From Wolbachia endosymbiont (group B) of Gerris lacustris (lineage in GTDB: Bacteria > Pseudomonadota > Alphaproteobacteria > Rickettsiales > Anaplasmataceae): 64,000 bases of DNA. Position 1 is the stretch's first letter; each line of letters starts with the position of its first letter. This document shows, piece by piece, positions 49,696-60,630 of the stretch. A program made the translations under genes and the position numbers. Below the pieces are notes generated by a model, which saw only the letters and a list, made by a program, of their open reading frames with translations, had not been told where the DNA came from and searched no databases. The DNA is taken from assembly GCF_964028355.1 (NCBI RefSeq), contig NZ_OZ034761.1:1240001-1304000 (forward strand), in the 5' to 3' direction.

Positions 49696-52257
49696 ATGAA
49701 GCTAAACGAAATTAGAAAAAGATTTATAAAATTTTTTGTAAATAATAATCATGAGCAAGTTCCTTCTTCTCCTTTGATTCCAGAGCATGATCCAACACTC
49801 ATGTTCACAAATGCTGGTATGGTACAGTTCAAAAATATCTTTACCGGCACGCAAAAAACTGAAATGAAACGTGCCGTCTCAAGTCAAAAGTGTCTCAGAG
49901 CAGGTGGTAAACACAATGATCTTGAAAATGTTGGCTATACATCTCGGCATCACACATTTTTTGAAATGCTCGGAAATTTTAGCTTTGGTGATTACTTTAA
50001 AGAAACTGCGATAGAATTTGCGTGGAAATTTATTACTGAAGAATTGTCTCTTGATAAAAACAGACTATCCATAACTGTTTACCACACTGATGATGAAGCA
50101 TATGAAATTTGGCGTAAGATAAGTGGCTTTTCAGATGATAAAATCATGAGAATTACAACAGATGATAACTTTTGGAGCATGGGCAATACTGGTCCATGTG
50201 GCCCATGTTCTGAAATCTTTTACGATCATGCAAATCAGGATTTGCATGAAGACGACAGAATTGTTGAAATTTGGAACCTGGTGTTCATGGAATTTAATAA
50301 AGATAAAGAAGGTAATTTACAAAAATTACCAAAAAAATGCATCGATACCGGAATGGGCCTTGAAAGAATAGCAGCTGTTATGCAGAACGTTCATGATAAC
50401 TATGATATTGACCTATTTTCTGCTCTGGTAAGTAAATCGCAAGAGTACTGTGGAAATACGGAAAATAAAGTAGCTCATAAGATTATCGCAGATCACCTTC
50501 GTGCAGCTGCATTTCTCATCGCAGAAGGAGTGCTTCCTGGAAATGAAGGAAGAAATTATGTACTACGCAGATTGATCAGGAGAGCAGTACGTTATATCCA
50601 CCTACTTGGATATAATGATTCTCTATTGAACCTTGTTTTTCCTGCACTCATAGATGGCACAAGTTTGGCTTATATGGGAGATGCTTATCCAGAGCTAATC
50701 AGAGCTAAAAGCTTAATAGAAACAACGTTAAAATCAGAGGAAGAAAACTTTAAAGACACTTTAACGAAAGGCATTAATCTCTTGGACAAATTTACTGCAG
50801 ATTTAAAATCAGGTGAAACTCTATCTGGAGAATCAGCATTCAAACTATATGACACTTATGGATTTCCTTTGGATATCACACTTGATATTTTGAAAGAAAG
50901 GAAAATAAATTTTGACCAAAAAGGTTTTGATAATGCAATGAAAGAGCAAAAAGAAAGAGCACGTGCTAATTGGACTGGATCTGGTGAAAAGTCTGTTGAA
51001 CAAGTATGGTTTAATTTAATCGATCAGTTTGGCAAAACGGAATTTGTTGGTTATGAACGTGATGAAGTAAAGGATGCAACAGTACTCGCAATAATTTCCT
51101 CTAAAAATGAAGTAATTGATTCTGCAAAGGAAGGAGAAAAGATAACTATTATACTTGATAAAACACCTTTTTATGGAGAGTCAGGTGGACAAGTGGGAGA
51201 TATTGGAAATCTTATAAAGTCTGATGGAAGTATGGTAACAGTTGAAAATACCAACAAGATTAATGACTTGTATTTGCACAGGTGCGTCGGCTCAATTTGT
51301 AAAGGTAACACAGTTACAGCTAGTATTGACAAAAAAAGAAGACAAGACTTAAGAAGAAATCATTCAGCTACACATCTTCTACACTTTGCACTCAGAAAAA
51401 TCTTAGGTGATCATATTACTCAAAAAGGTTCTCTAGTCGCACCAAATAGACTAAGATTTGATTTTAGTCATAATAAGCCAGTCACTCAGGATCAGCTGTC
51501 TTCAGTAGAAGATATAGTAAATCCTCTAATCAGAGAAAACCTTTCTACATCTACAAAAATTCAAGATATGGATCAGGCAATAAACGAAGGAGCTATGGCC
51601 TTATTTGGTGAAAAATATGGTGACAAAGTTAGGGTTGTAAAAATTGGAGATTCAAAAGAATTATGCGGCGGTACACACGTGGAGCGTACTGGAGAAATTG
51701 GTTTGTTTAAGATAGCAGCAGAATGTTCCGTTGCATCTGGAGTAAGAAGAATTGAAGCTTTAACCGGTCAAGAAGCAATTAGCTACGTACAGGATAACGA
51801 AATTAGCTTAAAAAAAGTTGCAGAATTCGTAAAAGCACCAGTAAATGAAATAACAAGCCGACTCAGTATTTTAAGCCAAGAGCGCAAAAAATTTGAAACC
51901 AAAATAAAAAATCTTTATAAAAAGATTGTCAGTGTAGAAAACATAAAAAGTACTGAAATAAATGGAATAAATTTCGTAAGCCACACTTTCACTGACATTC
52001 CAGGAAGTATCATAAGGGAATTTGTTCTGCAGCAACAAAAACCGAAAACTGTAATAGCCTTCATGGTAACAGAAAAGAATAAAACACTTTTGATTGTCAA
52101 AGTAAGTAAAGATTTAACTAATAAGATCAATGCAAAAGAGCTAGTATCTACTGTAACCAGAAGGGATTGCGGTGGAAATGCCGAACTTGCCCAAACAAGC
52201 TGTAATAATGATAATGTTATCACTACTATTGGCAGTAGCTTACAAGAGCTAATGTAG
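49696..52257 (+). CDS. alaS: Alanyl-tRNA synthetase
   Basis: AlaRS charges tRNA-Ala and edits mischarged Ser/Gly. The 853 aa protein has the class II start [20 protein letters not shown] and motif [31 protein letters not shown]-like LERIAAVMQ segment, editing-site histidines [13 protein letters not shown] and [13 protein letters not shown], and a short C-Ala domain. It stands alone; a 5' scrap duplicate lies at 48314. Confidence 0.98.
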   Translation: MKLNEIRKRFIKFFVNNNHEQVPSSPLIPEHDPTLMFTNAGMVQFKNIFTGTQKTEMKRAVSSQKCLRAGGKHNDLENVGYTSRHHTFFEMLGNFSFGDYFKETAIEFAWKFITEELSLDKNRLSITVYHTDDEAYEIWRKISGFSDDKIMRITTDDNFWSMGNTGPCGPCSEIFYDHANQDLHEDDRIVEIWNLVFMEFNKDKEGNLQKLPKKCIDTGMGLERIAAVMQNVHDNYDIDLFSALVSKSQEYCGNTENKVAHKIIADHLRAAAFLIAEGVLPGNEGRNYVLRRLIRRAVRYIHLLGYNDSLLNLVFPALIDGTSLAYMGDAYPELIRAKSLIETTLKSEEENFKDTLTKGINLLDKFTADLKSGETLSGESAFKLYDTYGFPLDITLDILKERKINFDQKGFDNAMKEQKERARANWTGSGEKSVEQVWFNLIDQFGKTEFVGYERDEVKDATVLAIISSKNEVIDSAKEGEKITIILDKTPFYGESGGQVGDIGNLIKSDGSMVTVENTNKINDLYLHRCVGSICKGNTVTASIDKKRRQDLRRNHSATHLLHFALRKILGDHITQKGSLVAPNRLRFDFSHNKPVTQDQLSSVEDIVNPLIRENLSTSTKIQDMDQAINEGAMALFGEKYGDKVRVVKIGDSKELCGGTHVERTGEIGLFKIAAECSVASGVRRIEALTGQEAISYVQDNEISLKKVAEFVKAPVNEITSRLSILSQERKKFETKIKNLYKKIVSVENIKSTEINGINFVSHTFTDIPGSIIREFVLQQQKPKTVIAFMVTEKNKTLLIVKVSKDLTNKINAKELVSTVTRRDCGGNAELAQTSCNNDNVITTIGSSLQELM

Positions 52258-52412
52258 GCTACGCTGTACAGCCGACATAAGTCTATCAAGAAACAGCGTC
52301 CTAATGGATAACACTCTATAAACATTGTTAAGTGTTCCTACGATAACGCATTAAGTATGAACGTTGTGCTCACCAAGAGATTTCAATAATAATAGGAAAG
52401 TTCTTTCTTATA
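52258..52412. other. Gap between alaS and IS630 copy 3
   Basis: AT-rich, no recognised feature. The IS630 begins at 52413 after a TA dinucleotide. Confidence 0.5.
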
Positions 52413-52425
52413 CCAACTCTCATTA

Positions 52426-53001
52426 TTAATGAACCAAATAAGAAGCATTGCAGAGTTGTTTAACCGTGGAAGGGGAAAGAGAGGTAATAAATTTACACAA
52501 AGCGCTCTCAAGCAGAACAATTGTATCGTAGATTTTATTGCGCAAAATGTTCTGTTTTATATATAACCAAAACCTCTCAACAGGATTGAGGTCAGGTGAG
52601 TATGGTGGTAGGTATATAATTTCGATATTTTTAGGTATCTTTAAACTTTTTGACTTATGCCAACTAGCGCAATCCATCACGAGAAAAGCCTTTCGTATTC
52701 CTAAATATTGCGACATCTGTTCAAGGAATATATTTATACAAGCAGTGTTGACGTTTGGTGCAAATAAGCTAAAATTCTCTCCATTTCTGGGATTAACTGC
52801 ACTATAGAGATAAAAATTTTCCCTACCTAATTTTACCTTAACCTGTGTCCTACTGCCTTTTTTAAACCACCCATGTCCAACTTTTGAATGTGTACCAAAC
52901 CGTGATTCATCGAAGAAAAATAGCTCTTTTTCAGAATGCATGACAATAGTTTCATTGAGGTTTTTTTTTAAACTCCTCTTGCTTATTTTTATCCTGTCCA
53001 C
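52426..53001 (-). CDS. IS630 transposase orfB, copy 3
   Basis: 191 aa catalytic half, identical to copy 2 at protein level (including TSLSPST). DDE residues intact. Confidence 0.9.
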   Translation of the reverse strand: MDRIKISKRSLKKNLNETIVMHSEKELFFFDESRFGTHSKVGHGWFKKGSRTQVKVKLGRENFYLYSAVNPRNGENFSLFAPNVNTACINIFLEQMSQYLGIRKAFLVMDCASWHKSKSLKIPKNIEIIYLPPYSPDLNPVERFWLYIKQNILRNKIYDTIVLLESALCKFITSLSPSTVKQLCNASYLVH

Positions 53002-53431
53002 TATGAACTGGTCTTGGTGTGATATATGAGAATTTCATTCTTTGCATATTACGATGTATTGTGGATTTGCTGATATTCAAACCAAATCTTTCTTGGATTC
53101 TTATTCTCATTTCTCTAATAGTAATATTGGGGTTTTCCTCTATCCACACCTCAATTTGTTCAAGTTGACTTTGGTTCAATATAGTTTTTCTACGGCGTTG
53201 AGGTGGAGAAAATAATTTTTCTTCTCTTCCAAATTTTATGTGCTTTATCCATGTAGTAATTGCCTTTCTCGAAATGCAACATATTTTTGCTACAGCTGTT
53301 ATACTGTGCTTTTTTGCTGCAATTACAGCATTTAGTTTTTTTGCAACATACGCATTATTTCTTACTTTCTTCAGCATCTCTTTTGCTGATTCCACCACTT
53401 TTTCATCCAATAATTTTGATCTTAATGCCAT
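52952..53431 (-). CDS. IS630 transposase orfA, copy 3
   Basis: 159 aa DNA-binding half, same sequence as the other two copies. The nine-A frameshift run is conserved (T9 on the plus strand at 52961-52969). Confidence 0.9.
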   Translation of the reverse strand: MALRSKLLDEKVVESAKEMLKKVRNNAYVAKKLNAVIAAKKHSITAVAKICCISRKAITTWIKHIKFGREEKLFSPPQRRRKTILNQSQLEQIEVWIEENPNITIREMRIRIQERFGLNISKSTIHRNMQRMKFSYITPRPVHSGQDKNKQEEFKKKPQ

Positions 53432-53513
53432 CTAAACCTCGCTATTTTACTTACTCCAGTATGGCTTTTTTTCCATTATTGTCTATTCGTTGCTTGTATA
53501 GCGGGAATTGGTA

Positions 53514-53811
53514 TTACTCTCCACAGACTAATGGTATATGTGAAAGGTTTCATAGAACTATGCAAGATGAATGTTACAATATTATCTTCAGGAAAAAGAT
53601 TTATAGTACTTTGGAGGAGCTTCAGTTAGATGTCGATCATTGGTTGCATTCTTACAACAGAACTAGACCTCATTCCGGTAAGTATTGCTATGGTAAGACT
53701 CCTATGCAGACCTTTTTTGATAGTATGCATATTGCTTACCAAAAAAATATTGATAACATTAAAACAGATTCTGATATCGGTTTTGACTTCGTCGATTCTT
53801 CTGTCAGATAA
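53514..53811 (+). pseudogene. IS481/IS3-type integrase, C-terminal fragment
   Basis: The open frame after the IS630 end reads YSPQTNGICERFHRTMQDEC, the conserved region around the catalytic Glu of the rve integrase domain, then HWLHSYNRTRPHSG and YCYGKTPMQTFF. The front two thirds of the transposase are missing. It ends with TAA-like stop at 53811. An end scrap of the same element type is found at 43168-43217 and 30198-30232. Confidence 0.85.
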
Positions 53812-53845
53812 TTCATGACTGTCAGATCAAGTCTAAACTATTACA

Positions 53846-53940
53846 CTTTATCTATATCTCAACTCGATATTTTTTTCCTTGTAGGTTAAAAATTGAGTTG
53901 AACTAAAAATTCGGTTTGACACACTTTTTTGAACATCCCC
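53846..53940 (+). pseudogene. IS256-type 3' end relic
   Basis: The last codons of an IS256-type transposase remain (LSISQLDIFF then, after a lost T, CRLKIELN), followed by the terminal repeat. On the minus strand the terminus begins GGGGATGTTCAAAAAAGTGT, close to the left end of the intact copy at 6879. It abuts the truncated LRR gene. Confidence 0.8.
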
Positions 53941-54217
53941 ATTTCAAGTAAAGTAAGGTGTGGTGTGGTAGATTGCCTTGACCTATATATCCTGCACCTT
54001 CAAAACCAAGTTTATTGTTCCTTAGAGTAAGCGAAGTAAGATATGTAAGTTTACCTAACTCTTTTATATCTTTAGGATCAATCTCTATATTTATTAAATT
54101 AAGCTCTTTAATGTCTTTTTTACTCTGTAGAAAGTTTGCTAGCTTTCTTACATCAATTTTAGCACTTACATTTGATATTGTTAAAGCTTTATCATGTACA
54201 TATTCGCTAAAATTCAC
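53903..54217 (-). pseudogene. Leucine-rich-repeat protein, truncated by IS256 end
   Basis: The 104 aa frame starts MNFSEYVHDKALTISNVSAK and has two LRR-like units (DIKELNLINIEIDPKDIKEL; LTYLTSLTLRNNKLGFEGAG), then IGQGNLPHHTLLYL. From about residue 92 on the codons are inside the IS256 terminus, so the end (GCSKKCVKPNF) is IS-derived and resembles the altered end of the C58 protease. The remaining LRRs are lost. LRR proteins bind partners, and secretion is possible in this group, but the piece is probably non-functional. Confidence 0.7.
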
Positions 54218-54284
54218 CTTACCCTCCCATTAATATTACCCACCATATAAATGCTTATATTATAGCAATCAATAAAAGTCAATA

Positions 54285-55148
54285 TTAGTGACAAGCTTTG
54301 AGCCTGTTAAAATCTTCTTCAGCGTGGTACGATGACCGCGTCAATGGGCTTGATGCAACTACCGAAAAGCCTTTGGAGTAAGCAATATATTTATAATGCT
54401 CAAACTCTTCTGGGGTAACATATCTATCAATTTTTGCATGCTTTGAAGTTGGTTGCAGATATTGACCAATTGTAATAAAGTCAACTTCGGCGCTACGTAG
54501 ATCATCCATAATCTGAAAGATTTCTTCTTTTGTTTCTCCAAGACCGACCATAAGCCCTGACTTCGTGAAAAGTTTAGGATTAATCTGTTTCACCATCTTT
54601 AGCAAATATAGTGAATGAAAATAACGAGCTCTTGGTCTTATTTTTGCATACAGCCTTGGTACTGTTTCGATATTGTGGTTATAAACATCAGGTGATGCAA
54701 CAGCTATTGCTTCAAACGCTCCTTTCTTATTTAAAAAATCAGGAGTGAGAATCTCTATTGTTGTTTCGGAAGTTATCTTTCTAATTTCCTTTATACACCT
54801 TATAAACTGATTTGCACCGCCATCTGGTAAATCATCACGGTCAACAGAGGTAATAACGACGTGCTTTAAATTTAACTTTTTTATTGCTTTTGCTAAATTT
54901 TCTGGTTCATGAGGATCGAGCTTATCAGGAATGCCAGTTGCAACGTTGCAAAACGCACAAGCACGAGTACAAACAGAACCGAGAATCATCACAGTAGCAT
55001 GACGTTTATTCCAACATTCACCAATATTTGGACACGCAGCTTCTTCGCATACTGTATGTAAGTTATGTAGCTTAACAGTGTTTAAGGTTTCATTGAATAC
55101 TTTGCCAGCCGGAGCTTTTGCTCTGAGCCATGTAGGCTTACTATGCAT
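54285..55148 (-). CDS. lipA: Lipoyl synthase
   Basis: LipA inserts sulfur into octanoyl groups on dehydrogenase E2 subunits. The 287 aa radical-SAM enzyme has two clusters: the auxiliary set [12 protein letters not shown] (Cys34, 39, 45) and the radical-SAM set CTRACAFC (Cys60, 64, 67). The C-terminal [10 protein letters not shown] supplies the conserved Ser. It overlaps rpmB by 8 bp, so translation is coupled. Confidence 0.97.
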   Translation of the reverse strand: MHSKPTWLRAKAPAGKVFNETLNTVKLHNLHTVCEEAACPNIGECWNKRHATVMILGSVCTRACAFCNVATGIPDKLDPHEPENLAKAIKKLNLKHVVITSVDRDDLPDGGANQFIRCIKEIRKITSETTIEILTPDFLNKKGAFEAIAVASPDVYNHNIETVPRLYAKIRPRARYFHSLYLLKMVKQINPKLFTKSGLMVGLGETKEEIFQIMDDLRSAEVDFITIGQYLQPTSKHAKIDRYVTPEEFEHYKYIAYSKGFSVVASSPLTRSSYHAEEDFNRLKACH

Positions 55149-55455
55149 CTGAAACGGCTAATTCTACCTCTTGTTTTGCTAAAACTTTCTTTAATCTTCT
55201 TTTTATCTTTTGTGCTTCTTTACTTAGCTTAATTGTTTTTGTATTGAGCAAGAAAGCATCAAGATCACCTTTATAGTCTATAGTTCTTAAAGTCCTTGTT
55301 GCTATACGAAAGCTAAACTTTTTGTCTAATATATTACTCGTCAATGTAACCTTATGTAAATTTAAGAGAAAGGTACGCTTTGTTTTACGATTTGAGTGCG
55401 ATACCTTATTACCAAAAGACTTTTTTCTATTTGTTAATTCACAAATTCTACTCAC
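55141..55455 (-). CDS. rpmB: 50S ribosomal protein L28
   Basis: This 104 aa basic protein has [22 protein letters not shown] at the start (first 15 matching L28) and [17 protein letters not shown]. The length fits the alphaproteobacterial form with a C-terminal extension. It overlaps lipA. The N-terminal cysteine is single, so zinc binding is unlikely. Confidence 0.96.
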   Translation of the reverse strand: MSRICELTNRKKSFGNKVSHSNRKTKRTFLLNLHKVTLTSNILDKKFSFRIATRTLRTIDYKGDLDAFLLNTKTIKLSKEAQKIKRRLKKVLAKQEVELAVSDA

Positions 55456-55509
55456 TTCAATATACCAATTTATCCTACTTAATCAGGTTAACCTGATATA
55501 GTTAAATAG

Positions 55510-55833
55510 TCAACTCCCTTGCTTGATTTTTATACCGTATACTGCTTTATAGCCAAAAAACACTGTAATTTTTTCTATTACAAGAGAAACTATATGCTGC
55601 ATTTCTAATGCTTTACTGCCATTTGTTACTAACAGATACAGCACACCAGAGTTTACGTTTTGTGCGTATGAGATCTTTTGTGGTTTTGTACATTCTGCTA
55701 ATTTCTCTCCAACTATACTTTTCCAGTTTAAAATAAGACGTATTTCATTTTTGCTGATCTTATTTTTCATGCATTTTAATGCATAGTTTTCTATTATAGA
55801 TTTTAATTTCTTTGGCCCGCTATATTTAAACAT
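55510..55833 (-). CDS. DUF721 (DciA-like) protein
   Basis: The 107 aa protein has the DUF721 core, WKSIVGEKLAECTKPQKI, followed by a beta segment GVLYLLVTNGSKALEMQHI. DciA proteins in this family load the replicative helicase; short members exist whose role is less clear. It lies upstream of rpmB in the same direction, with a gap of 54 bp. The start ATG gives a usual N-terminus. Confidence 0.75.
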   Translation of the reverse strand: MFKYSGPKKLKSIIENYALKCMKNKISKNEIRLILNWKSIVGEKLAECTKPQKISYAQNVNSGVLYLLVTNGSKALEMQHIVSLVIEKITVFFGYKAVYGIKIKQGS

Positions 55834-56100
55834 CTTTCCAGTGCTTAAAATTAAATTATATTACAACTTTCTTATACAAAAAACTAACTTATTGTTTTCA
55901 TGACCCTCGGCCTCACACATAAAAAGCAATATTCGTATATCTAGCATTTACCAGAATTTTGTGTTGCCTACCTTGTAATCATTTTTAATTGTAATTTATT
56001 AAATTATTATGAAGCTAAGTAAAATTCGAGTAAAGTATAGTATTTCCAAGAAGATTATCTTTTTACTGTATGCCATAATTTTCTCATAGCTATCTGTTTT
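55834..56100. other. Gap upstream of DUF721 gene
   Basis: AT-rich, nothing recognised. Probable promoter of the DUF721-rpmB-lipA group and the 3' end of iscX. Confidence 0.35.
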
Positions 56101-56295
56101 TTAAAATCTTTCTTCAATCCAAGCTGCTTGAATGGCTTCTAGTATTTTTTCGTTACAATGTTTTTCATTATCATCAAACTCCTTCAAATCCAAGATCTTT
56201 TTCTTAAGTTCAGTGAATCTGATACTAATTATATCCTCATTGGGAAACTTCTCTTCTAGAGCTTCTGCAATATCTTCTATATCAAGCCATTTCAT
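56101..56295 (-). CDS. iscX: Fe-S cluster assembly protein IscX
   Basis: This 64 aa acidic protein has MKWLDIEDIAEALEEKFPNE at the start, RFTELKKKILDLKEFDDN in the middle, and NEKILEAIQAAWIEERF at the end, all as in IscX/YfhJ. IscX binds the cysteine desulfurase IscS and regulates Fe-S assembly. It stands 20 bp from the tRNA-Leu gene, on the same strand. Confidence 0.92.
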   Translation of the reverse strand: MKWLDIEDIAEALEEKFPNEDIISIRFTELKKKILDLKEFDDNEKHCNEKILEAIQAAWIEERF

Positions 56296-56315
56296 ACTTT
56301 TTTAATAAATTAAAC

Positions 56316-56402
56316 TGGTGCCCACGGGGAGACTTGAACTCCCAAGGTCGCAAAACCCACGGATTTTAAGTCCGCTGCGTCTACCGATTCCGCCACACAG
56401 GC
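56316..56402 (-). tRNA. tRNA-Leu (UAA)
   Basis: Minus-strand class II tRNA. The acceptor stem GCCTGTG (56396-56402) pairs with CGTGGGC near 56320-56326. The anticodon loop reads CTTAAAA, so anticodon TAA for Leu. The encoded CCA is at 56316-56318. The long variable arm and the T-loop GTTCAAGTC are clear. It lies between rpsD and iscX. Confidence 0.92.
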
Positions 56403-56412
56403 CTTATGTTGT

Positions 56413-57027
56413 TTATCTAGAGTAAAATTCTACTACTAAATTGACTTCCATGTCTGCTGAATAGGGGACTTCGGAATATTGAGGCGCTCTCAAATACTTC
56501 ACTGAAAGTGCTTTGCTATCTGCCTCTAAATAATCTGGAGCCTTACGTTCTTGTTTTTGTTCAACCTCTATTAATATAGGAATTTTTGCTGCTCTTTCCC
56601 TTATTTTTACTATATCACCAGGCTTCACTCTATAACTTGATATGTTAACCACCTTATCATTAACTGTAACATGTTTATGAGATATAAGCTGTTTTGCCGA
56701 GTAAATTGTTGGCACAAAACCAGAGTGATATAGAACAGAACTTAACCTTGATTCCAAGGCACCAATAAAATTATCAGCCGTATAACCCTTTCTTTTGTAA
56801 GCATCTAAAAATGTACGTCTAAGCTGCTTACTTGAAATTGCATAGTAGAACTTAAATTTCTTATGTGCAGCAAACTGCTTACCAAAGTCAGATAACTTCT
56901 TAAATCCAAGAATACCATGCTGACCTGGAGGGTATTTTCTTTTATTGACCGAATCTTTTGCTCTACCCCATAAGTTTACACCAAGCCTGCGACTGATTCT
57001 ATACTTTCTATTGATAATAGTTGTCAT
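56413..57027 (-). CDS. rpsD: 30S ribosomal protein S4
   Basis: S4 nucleates 16S rRNA 5' domain folding. The 204 aa protein has [19 protein letters not shown] at the start, [19 protein letters not shown], then the S4 RNA-binding domain [33 protein letters not shown] (in part). Start and length are standard. It precedes tRNA-Leu by 10 bp, so both may be on one transcript. Confidence 0.98.
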   Translation of the reverse strand: MTTIINRKYRISRRLGVNLWGRAKDSVNKRKYPPGQHGILGFKKLSDFGKQFAAHKKFKFYYAISSKQLRRTFLDAYKRKGYTADNFIGALESRLSSVLYHSGFVPTIYSAKQLISHKHVTVNDKVVNISSYRVKPGDIVKIRERAAKIPILIEVEQKQERKAPDYLEADSKALSVKYLRAPQYSEVPYSADMEVNLVVEFYSR

Positions 57028-57140
57028 ACAAAAATTCTCACAATCTAACTATAAATTATTAATGATTTTAACATTAAGTGTCAACTTGTTTTTGCCACTA
57101 TGATATAGTATACTTCACTTTTAAGTTTTCCTATTAATAC

Positions 57141-59105
57141 ATGAATCATCTACTACTAAAATCCATGGCAAATGCTGTCCGCTTTTTATCAATTGATGCA
57201 GTACAAAAAGCAAATTCTGGACATCCAGGTATGCCACTTGGCATGGCAGATGTTGCCACTGTATTATTTGCTAAATATCTAAACCATAACCCTGATGATT
57301 CTAAATGGATCAGTAGAGATCGTTTCGTCCTATCAAATGGTCACGGTTCAATGTTGCAGTACTCTATATTATATCTGACAGGCTACATTAGTATAGATGA
57401 ACTAAAAAACTTCAGGCAACTTACATCAAAAGCTCCAGGTCACCCAGAATTTGGCTTAACTTCTGGTATAGAAGCAACAACAGGCCCGCTTGGTCAGGGA
57501 TTTGCCACTGCTGTTGGCATGGCACTTGCTGAATCGATTCTTGCAAAGCAGTTTGAAATCAGCCACTACACTTACGTAATGCTAGGAGATGGTTGTCTTA
57601 TGGAAGGTATAAGCCATGAAGCAGCGTCCCTTGCTGGGCATCTTAAATTAAATAAGCTGATAGCACTTTTTGACGACAATGACATCTCTATAGACGGCTC
57701 TACTAGCCTCTCTTGCTCTGATGATGTAGAAAAGCGTTTTTCAGCGTATGGATGGAATGTTGACAAAATCGATGGGCATGACTTTGATGCTATATCCCTT
57801 GCAATAGAGCAGGCGCAAAAGTCTGATAAACCTACACTAATCTGTTGCAAAACTATTATCGGAAAATTTTCGAGCCGTGCTGGCACATCTTCTGCTCATA
57901 GTGGTGCCTTTACAGAGGAAGATGTAAAACAGATGAGAGAAAAATTGAATTGGAACTATGAACCATTTTATGTACCAGAAGATGTGAAAAACGCTTGGAT
58001 GGAAACAGTTAAGAGAGCAAAGCAAAACTATACATCCTTGATCAATGAAGAACTACAAAGAAGACTTGAGAAACGTTTACCGAATAATATCGAGAGTGAT
58101 TTGGCTGATCTGAAGAAACGAATATGTGAGCTAATGCCAAAAGAAGCTACTAGATCTTCTTTTGGCAGAGTAATGGAATTGTTAATTAAGTCTATGCCAG
58201 AACTAATTGGTGGCTCTGCTGATCTTACCGGTTCAAATTGTACTAAATATAAGCACATGCAGGCAATAGATAGTAATAATTATGATGGTTCTTATGTCCA
58301 CTATGGAGTGAGAGAGCACGCTATGGCAGCTTGTATGAATGGTATGGCTCTTCACGGTGGGATTATTCCTTATGGTGGAACTTTTTTAGTCTTTTCCGAC
58401 TACTGCCGCCCTGCTATACGTCTTTCAGCTTTGATGAAGCAGCAGGTTATCTATGTAATGACTCATGACTCAATTGGAGTAGGAGAAGATGGTCCAACTC
58501 ATCAGCCAATAGAGCATTTAGCCTCTTTGCGAGCTATACCAAATCTATATATTTTTAGGCCAGCAGATGCAATTGAAACTTTGGAGTGTGTTAGCATTGC
58601 ACTTGAAAAAAAAGAGTCACCTGCGCTGTTTGCGCTTTCGAGGCAAAATATTAATTACATGCACTCTTATACTGACCAATTGGCCAACCTATCAAAATTT
58701 GGTGCATATATACTATGCGAATCTTCAGGGAAGCTAAAAGTGACGATATTTGCTACCGGATCTGAAGTTGAAATTGCGGTTGAGGCAAGAGAAAAATTAC
58801 AGGAAAAAGGTGTAGGTACAAGGGTCATTTCTATGCCGTGTTGGAGGCTTTTTGACGAGCAAAGTGATAAATATAAAGGGGTAATATTAAATAATGACAG
58901 CATCAAAGTTGCAATTGAAGCTGGAAGTGAAGTGGGTTGGCATAAATATATAGGCTCAAACGGTATATTTATTGGCATAAAAAGTTTCGGAGAATCAGCA
59001 CCTTATGAAGCACTTTATAAGCATTTTAATATTAGCGCTGATTATGTAGTAAAATGTGTTTGTGATAATGCTTTTTGTCATTCCGCTGAGCATAAAATTA
59101 CTTAA
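57141..59105 (+). CDS. tkt: Transketolase
   Basis: This thiamine diphosphate enzyme exchanges two-carbon units in the pentose phosphate pathway. The 654 aa length is typical. Thiamine-binding region: GHPGMPLGMADVATVL, GDGCLMEGISHEAASLAGH and the later DSIGVGEDGPTHQPIEHLA. The C-terminal part FATGSEVEIAVEAREKLQ is complete. It works with RpiB in the same window. The 3' gap (59106-59284) has no feature. Confidence 0.97.
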   Translation: MNHLLLKSMANAVRFLSIDAVQKANSGHPGMPLGMADVATVLFAKYLNHNPDDSKWISRDRFVLSNGHGSMLQYSILYLTGYISIDELKNFRQLTSKAPGHPEFGLTSGIEATTGPLGQGFATAVGMALAESILAKQFEISHYTYVMLGDGCLMEGISHEAASLAGHLKLNKLIALFDDNDISIDGSTSLSCSDDVEKRFSAYGWNVDKIDGHDFDAISLAIEQAQKSDKPTLICCKTIIGKFSSRAGTSSAHSGAFTEEDVKQMREKLNWNYEPFYVPEDVKNAWMETVKRAKQNYTSLINEELQRRLEKRLPNNIESDLADLKKRICELMPKEATRSSFGRVMELLIKSMPELIGGSADLTGSNCTKYKHMQAIDSNNYDGSYVHYGVREHAMAACMNGMALHGGIIPYGGTFLVFSDYCRPAIRLSALMKQQVIYVMTHDSIGVGEDGPTHQPIEHLASLRAIPNLYIFRPADAIETLECVSIALEKKESPALFALSRQNINYMHSYTDQLANLSKFGAYILCESSGKLKVTIFATGSEVEIAVEAREKLQEKGVGTRVISMPCWRLFDEQSDKYKGVILNNDSIKVAIEAGSEVGWHKYIGSNGIFIGIKSFGESAPYEALYKHFNISADYVVKCVCDNAFCHSAEHKIT

Positions 59106-59379
59106 TGAACTCAGCCAGTGCCGTTATTATGATGTGTATAACAATGTTACAAAAATAATATCATAGAATTCAAGAATTACTACGTGCTAAAAAAAGCAAA
59201 ATGCTGTTTATAAGAATAAATGGCAAACACTCAACCAATTTCTATTTGTAAATCAGGTGAAGTCAAACCTATAAAAAATTGGAAGGGAGTGTTAAATAAA
59301 CCATACGCGTCAAGTTAAGGAAAAAAAGGTATGAAAGAGATAGAATAATAAGGTATAAGTTCTCCCAGAAATACTTTTA

Positions 59380-60577
59380 GTGAGAGAACGAATGAATAAA
59401 ATAACTAGCTTATCAAAAAAGCTCAAAGAATTTTTTAATGAAAAAGTAGACAAAATCTCAATTACAACAAGGTTTATAAAAAGAAAGAGAAAGCTAAAAG
59501 GTTCATCGTTCGTAAAAGCCATGGTCTTGGGTAATATAGGGGTTGATAATTGTAGCGTAGAAACAATGTGTCAATTACTAAACGAGGACTCGATAGATAT
59601 AACAAAACAAGGTTTGGATTTTAGATTTACTGAAGAAGCAGTGGAATTTATGAAAAGGATGTATAATGAATCTGTGGTTCTTTTTAAAAATATCTTGCAA
59701 GTTGATTGCAAAATCTTACAGCTATTTAATAGTGTTAAATTATTGGACAGTAGCTATATTACTCTACCTAACAATATGGAAGAGATGTATAAAGGTTATG
59801 GTACTAGCTACAGTGGCTATGAAAGCAATACTAAGTCTGGAATAAAGTTACAATTAGTTTTCGACTACATGAATCAGATAATAGACCAACTTAATTTAAC
59901 GGAGGGAGTAAGATCAGACCAGGGATATAGGAAACATTTAAGTAATATATTAAGCAATGATTTGCTAATATCTGATCTCGGTTATTTTGTGCCAAGTTCT
60001 TTTAAACAAATCAATGAAATAGGAGCTTATTTCATAAGTCGTTATAAATCCGATACCAACATATATGATGTAGAAACAAATCAAAAAATGGAGTTATTAG
60101 AATGTTTAGAGGATAAGTTATTTTTAGAAAACGAGGTATTGTTAGGAAAAGAAGCAAAAATTAGAGTAAGAATTATATGTCAGAAACTAACTGAATATGG
60201 CCAGAAGAAGGAAAGCTAATAGATTAGCAAGATCGCAGGGATATACATCCTCTAAAAGAAATCAAAAATTGTTGAACTGGTCAAAACTAATGTTCCAGAA
60301 AATAAAATTAGTGCTGAGCAAGTATTAACGATTTACAGAGTAAGGTGGCAAATTATTTAAATTGTATAAAAGCCATATCAGACTTGATAAGCTAAAAGGA
60401 AAGCCATGCAGAGTATTATGTGAACTATATGCTAAATTGTGCGCAATTCTTATATTTCACAGCATAGTTGGTTGCACAGAAGTGAAAAAGAATACAGAAC
60501 TTAGCTTAACAAAGGCATTTATTGAGCTAAAAAGGCGGGTTAGAGAGTTATTTTTAGCACTAAAGCAGTTGTGTTAA
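59380..60577 (+). pseudogene. IS4-type transposase, 5' part, frameshifted
   Basis: The first frame (59380-60219, 279 aa) reads MRERMNKITSLSKKLKEFF and includes LLDSSYITLPNNMEEMYKGYG and SDLGYFVPSSFKQINEIGAY, a DDE-type core (Asp of LLDSS and of SDLGYF). It continues in other frames as RRKANRLARSQGYTSSKR and NVPENKISAEQVLTIYRVRW, then YKSHIRLDKLKGKPCRVL to 60577. At least two frameshifts and a small deletion at about 60350 are present, so the gene is dead. Confidence 0.85.
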
Positions 60578-60630
60578 AAGTCAATAGAAAAAATGAAAAT
60601 ACTGAAAATAATTTTTAAAGACATAAAAAG

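Larger units (their letters stand above)
52413..53511 (-). mobile_element. IS630-family element, copy 3
   Basis: 1099 bp, TA on both sides (52411-52412, 53512-53513). Its right flank enters an IS481-type integrase gene in mid-frame, but no front part of that gene lies to its left, so this copy also sits at a rearrangement junction. Confidence 0.9.

Noticed and set aside
53260..53811. Plus-strand frame of 183 codons that looks like a single protein
   Set aside because: It is a chance join of antisense IS630 sequence with the IS481 integrase fragment; only the part after 53513 is coding-like.
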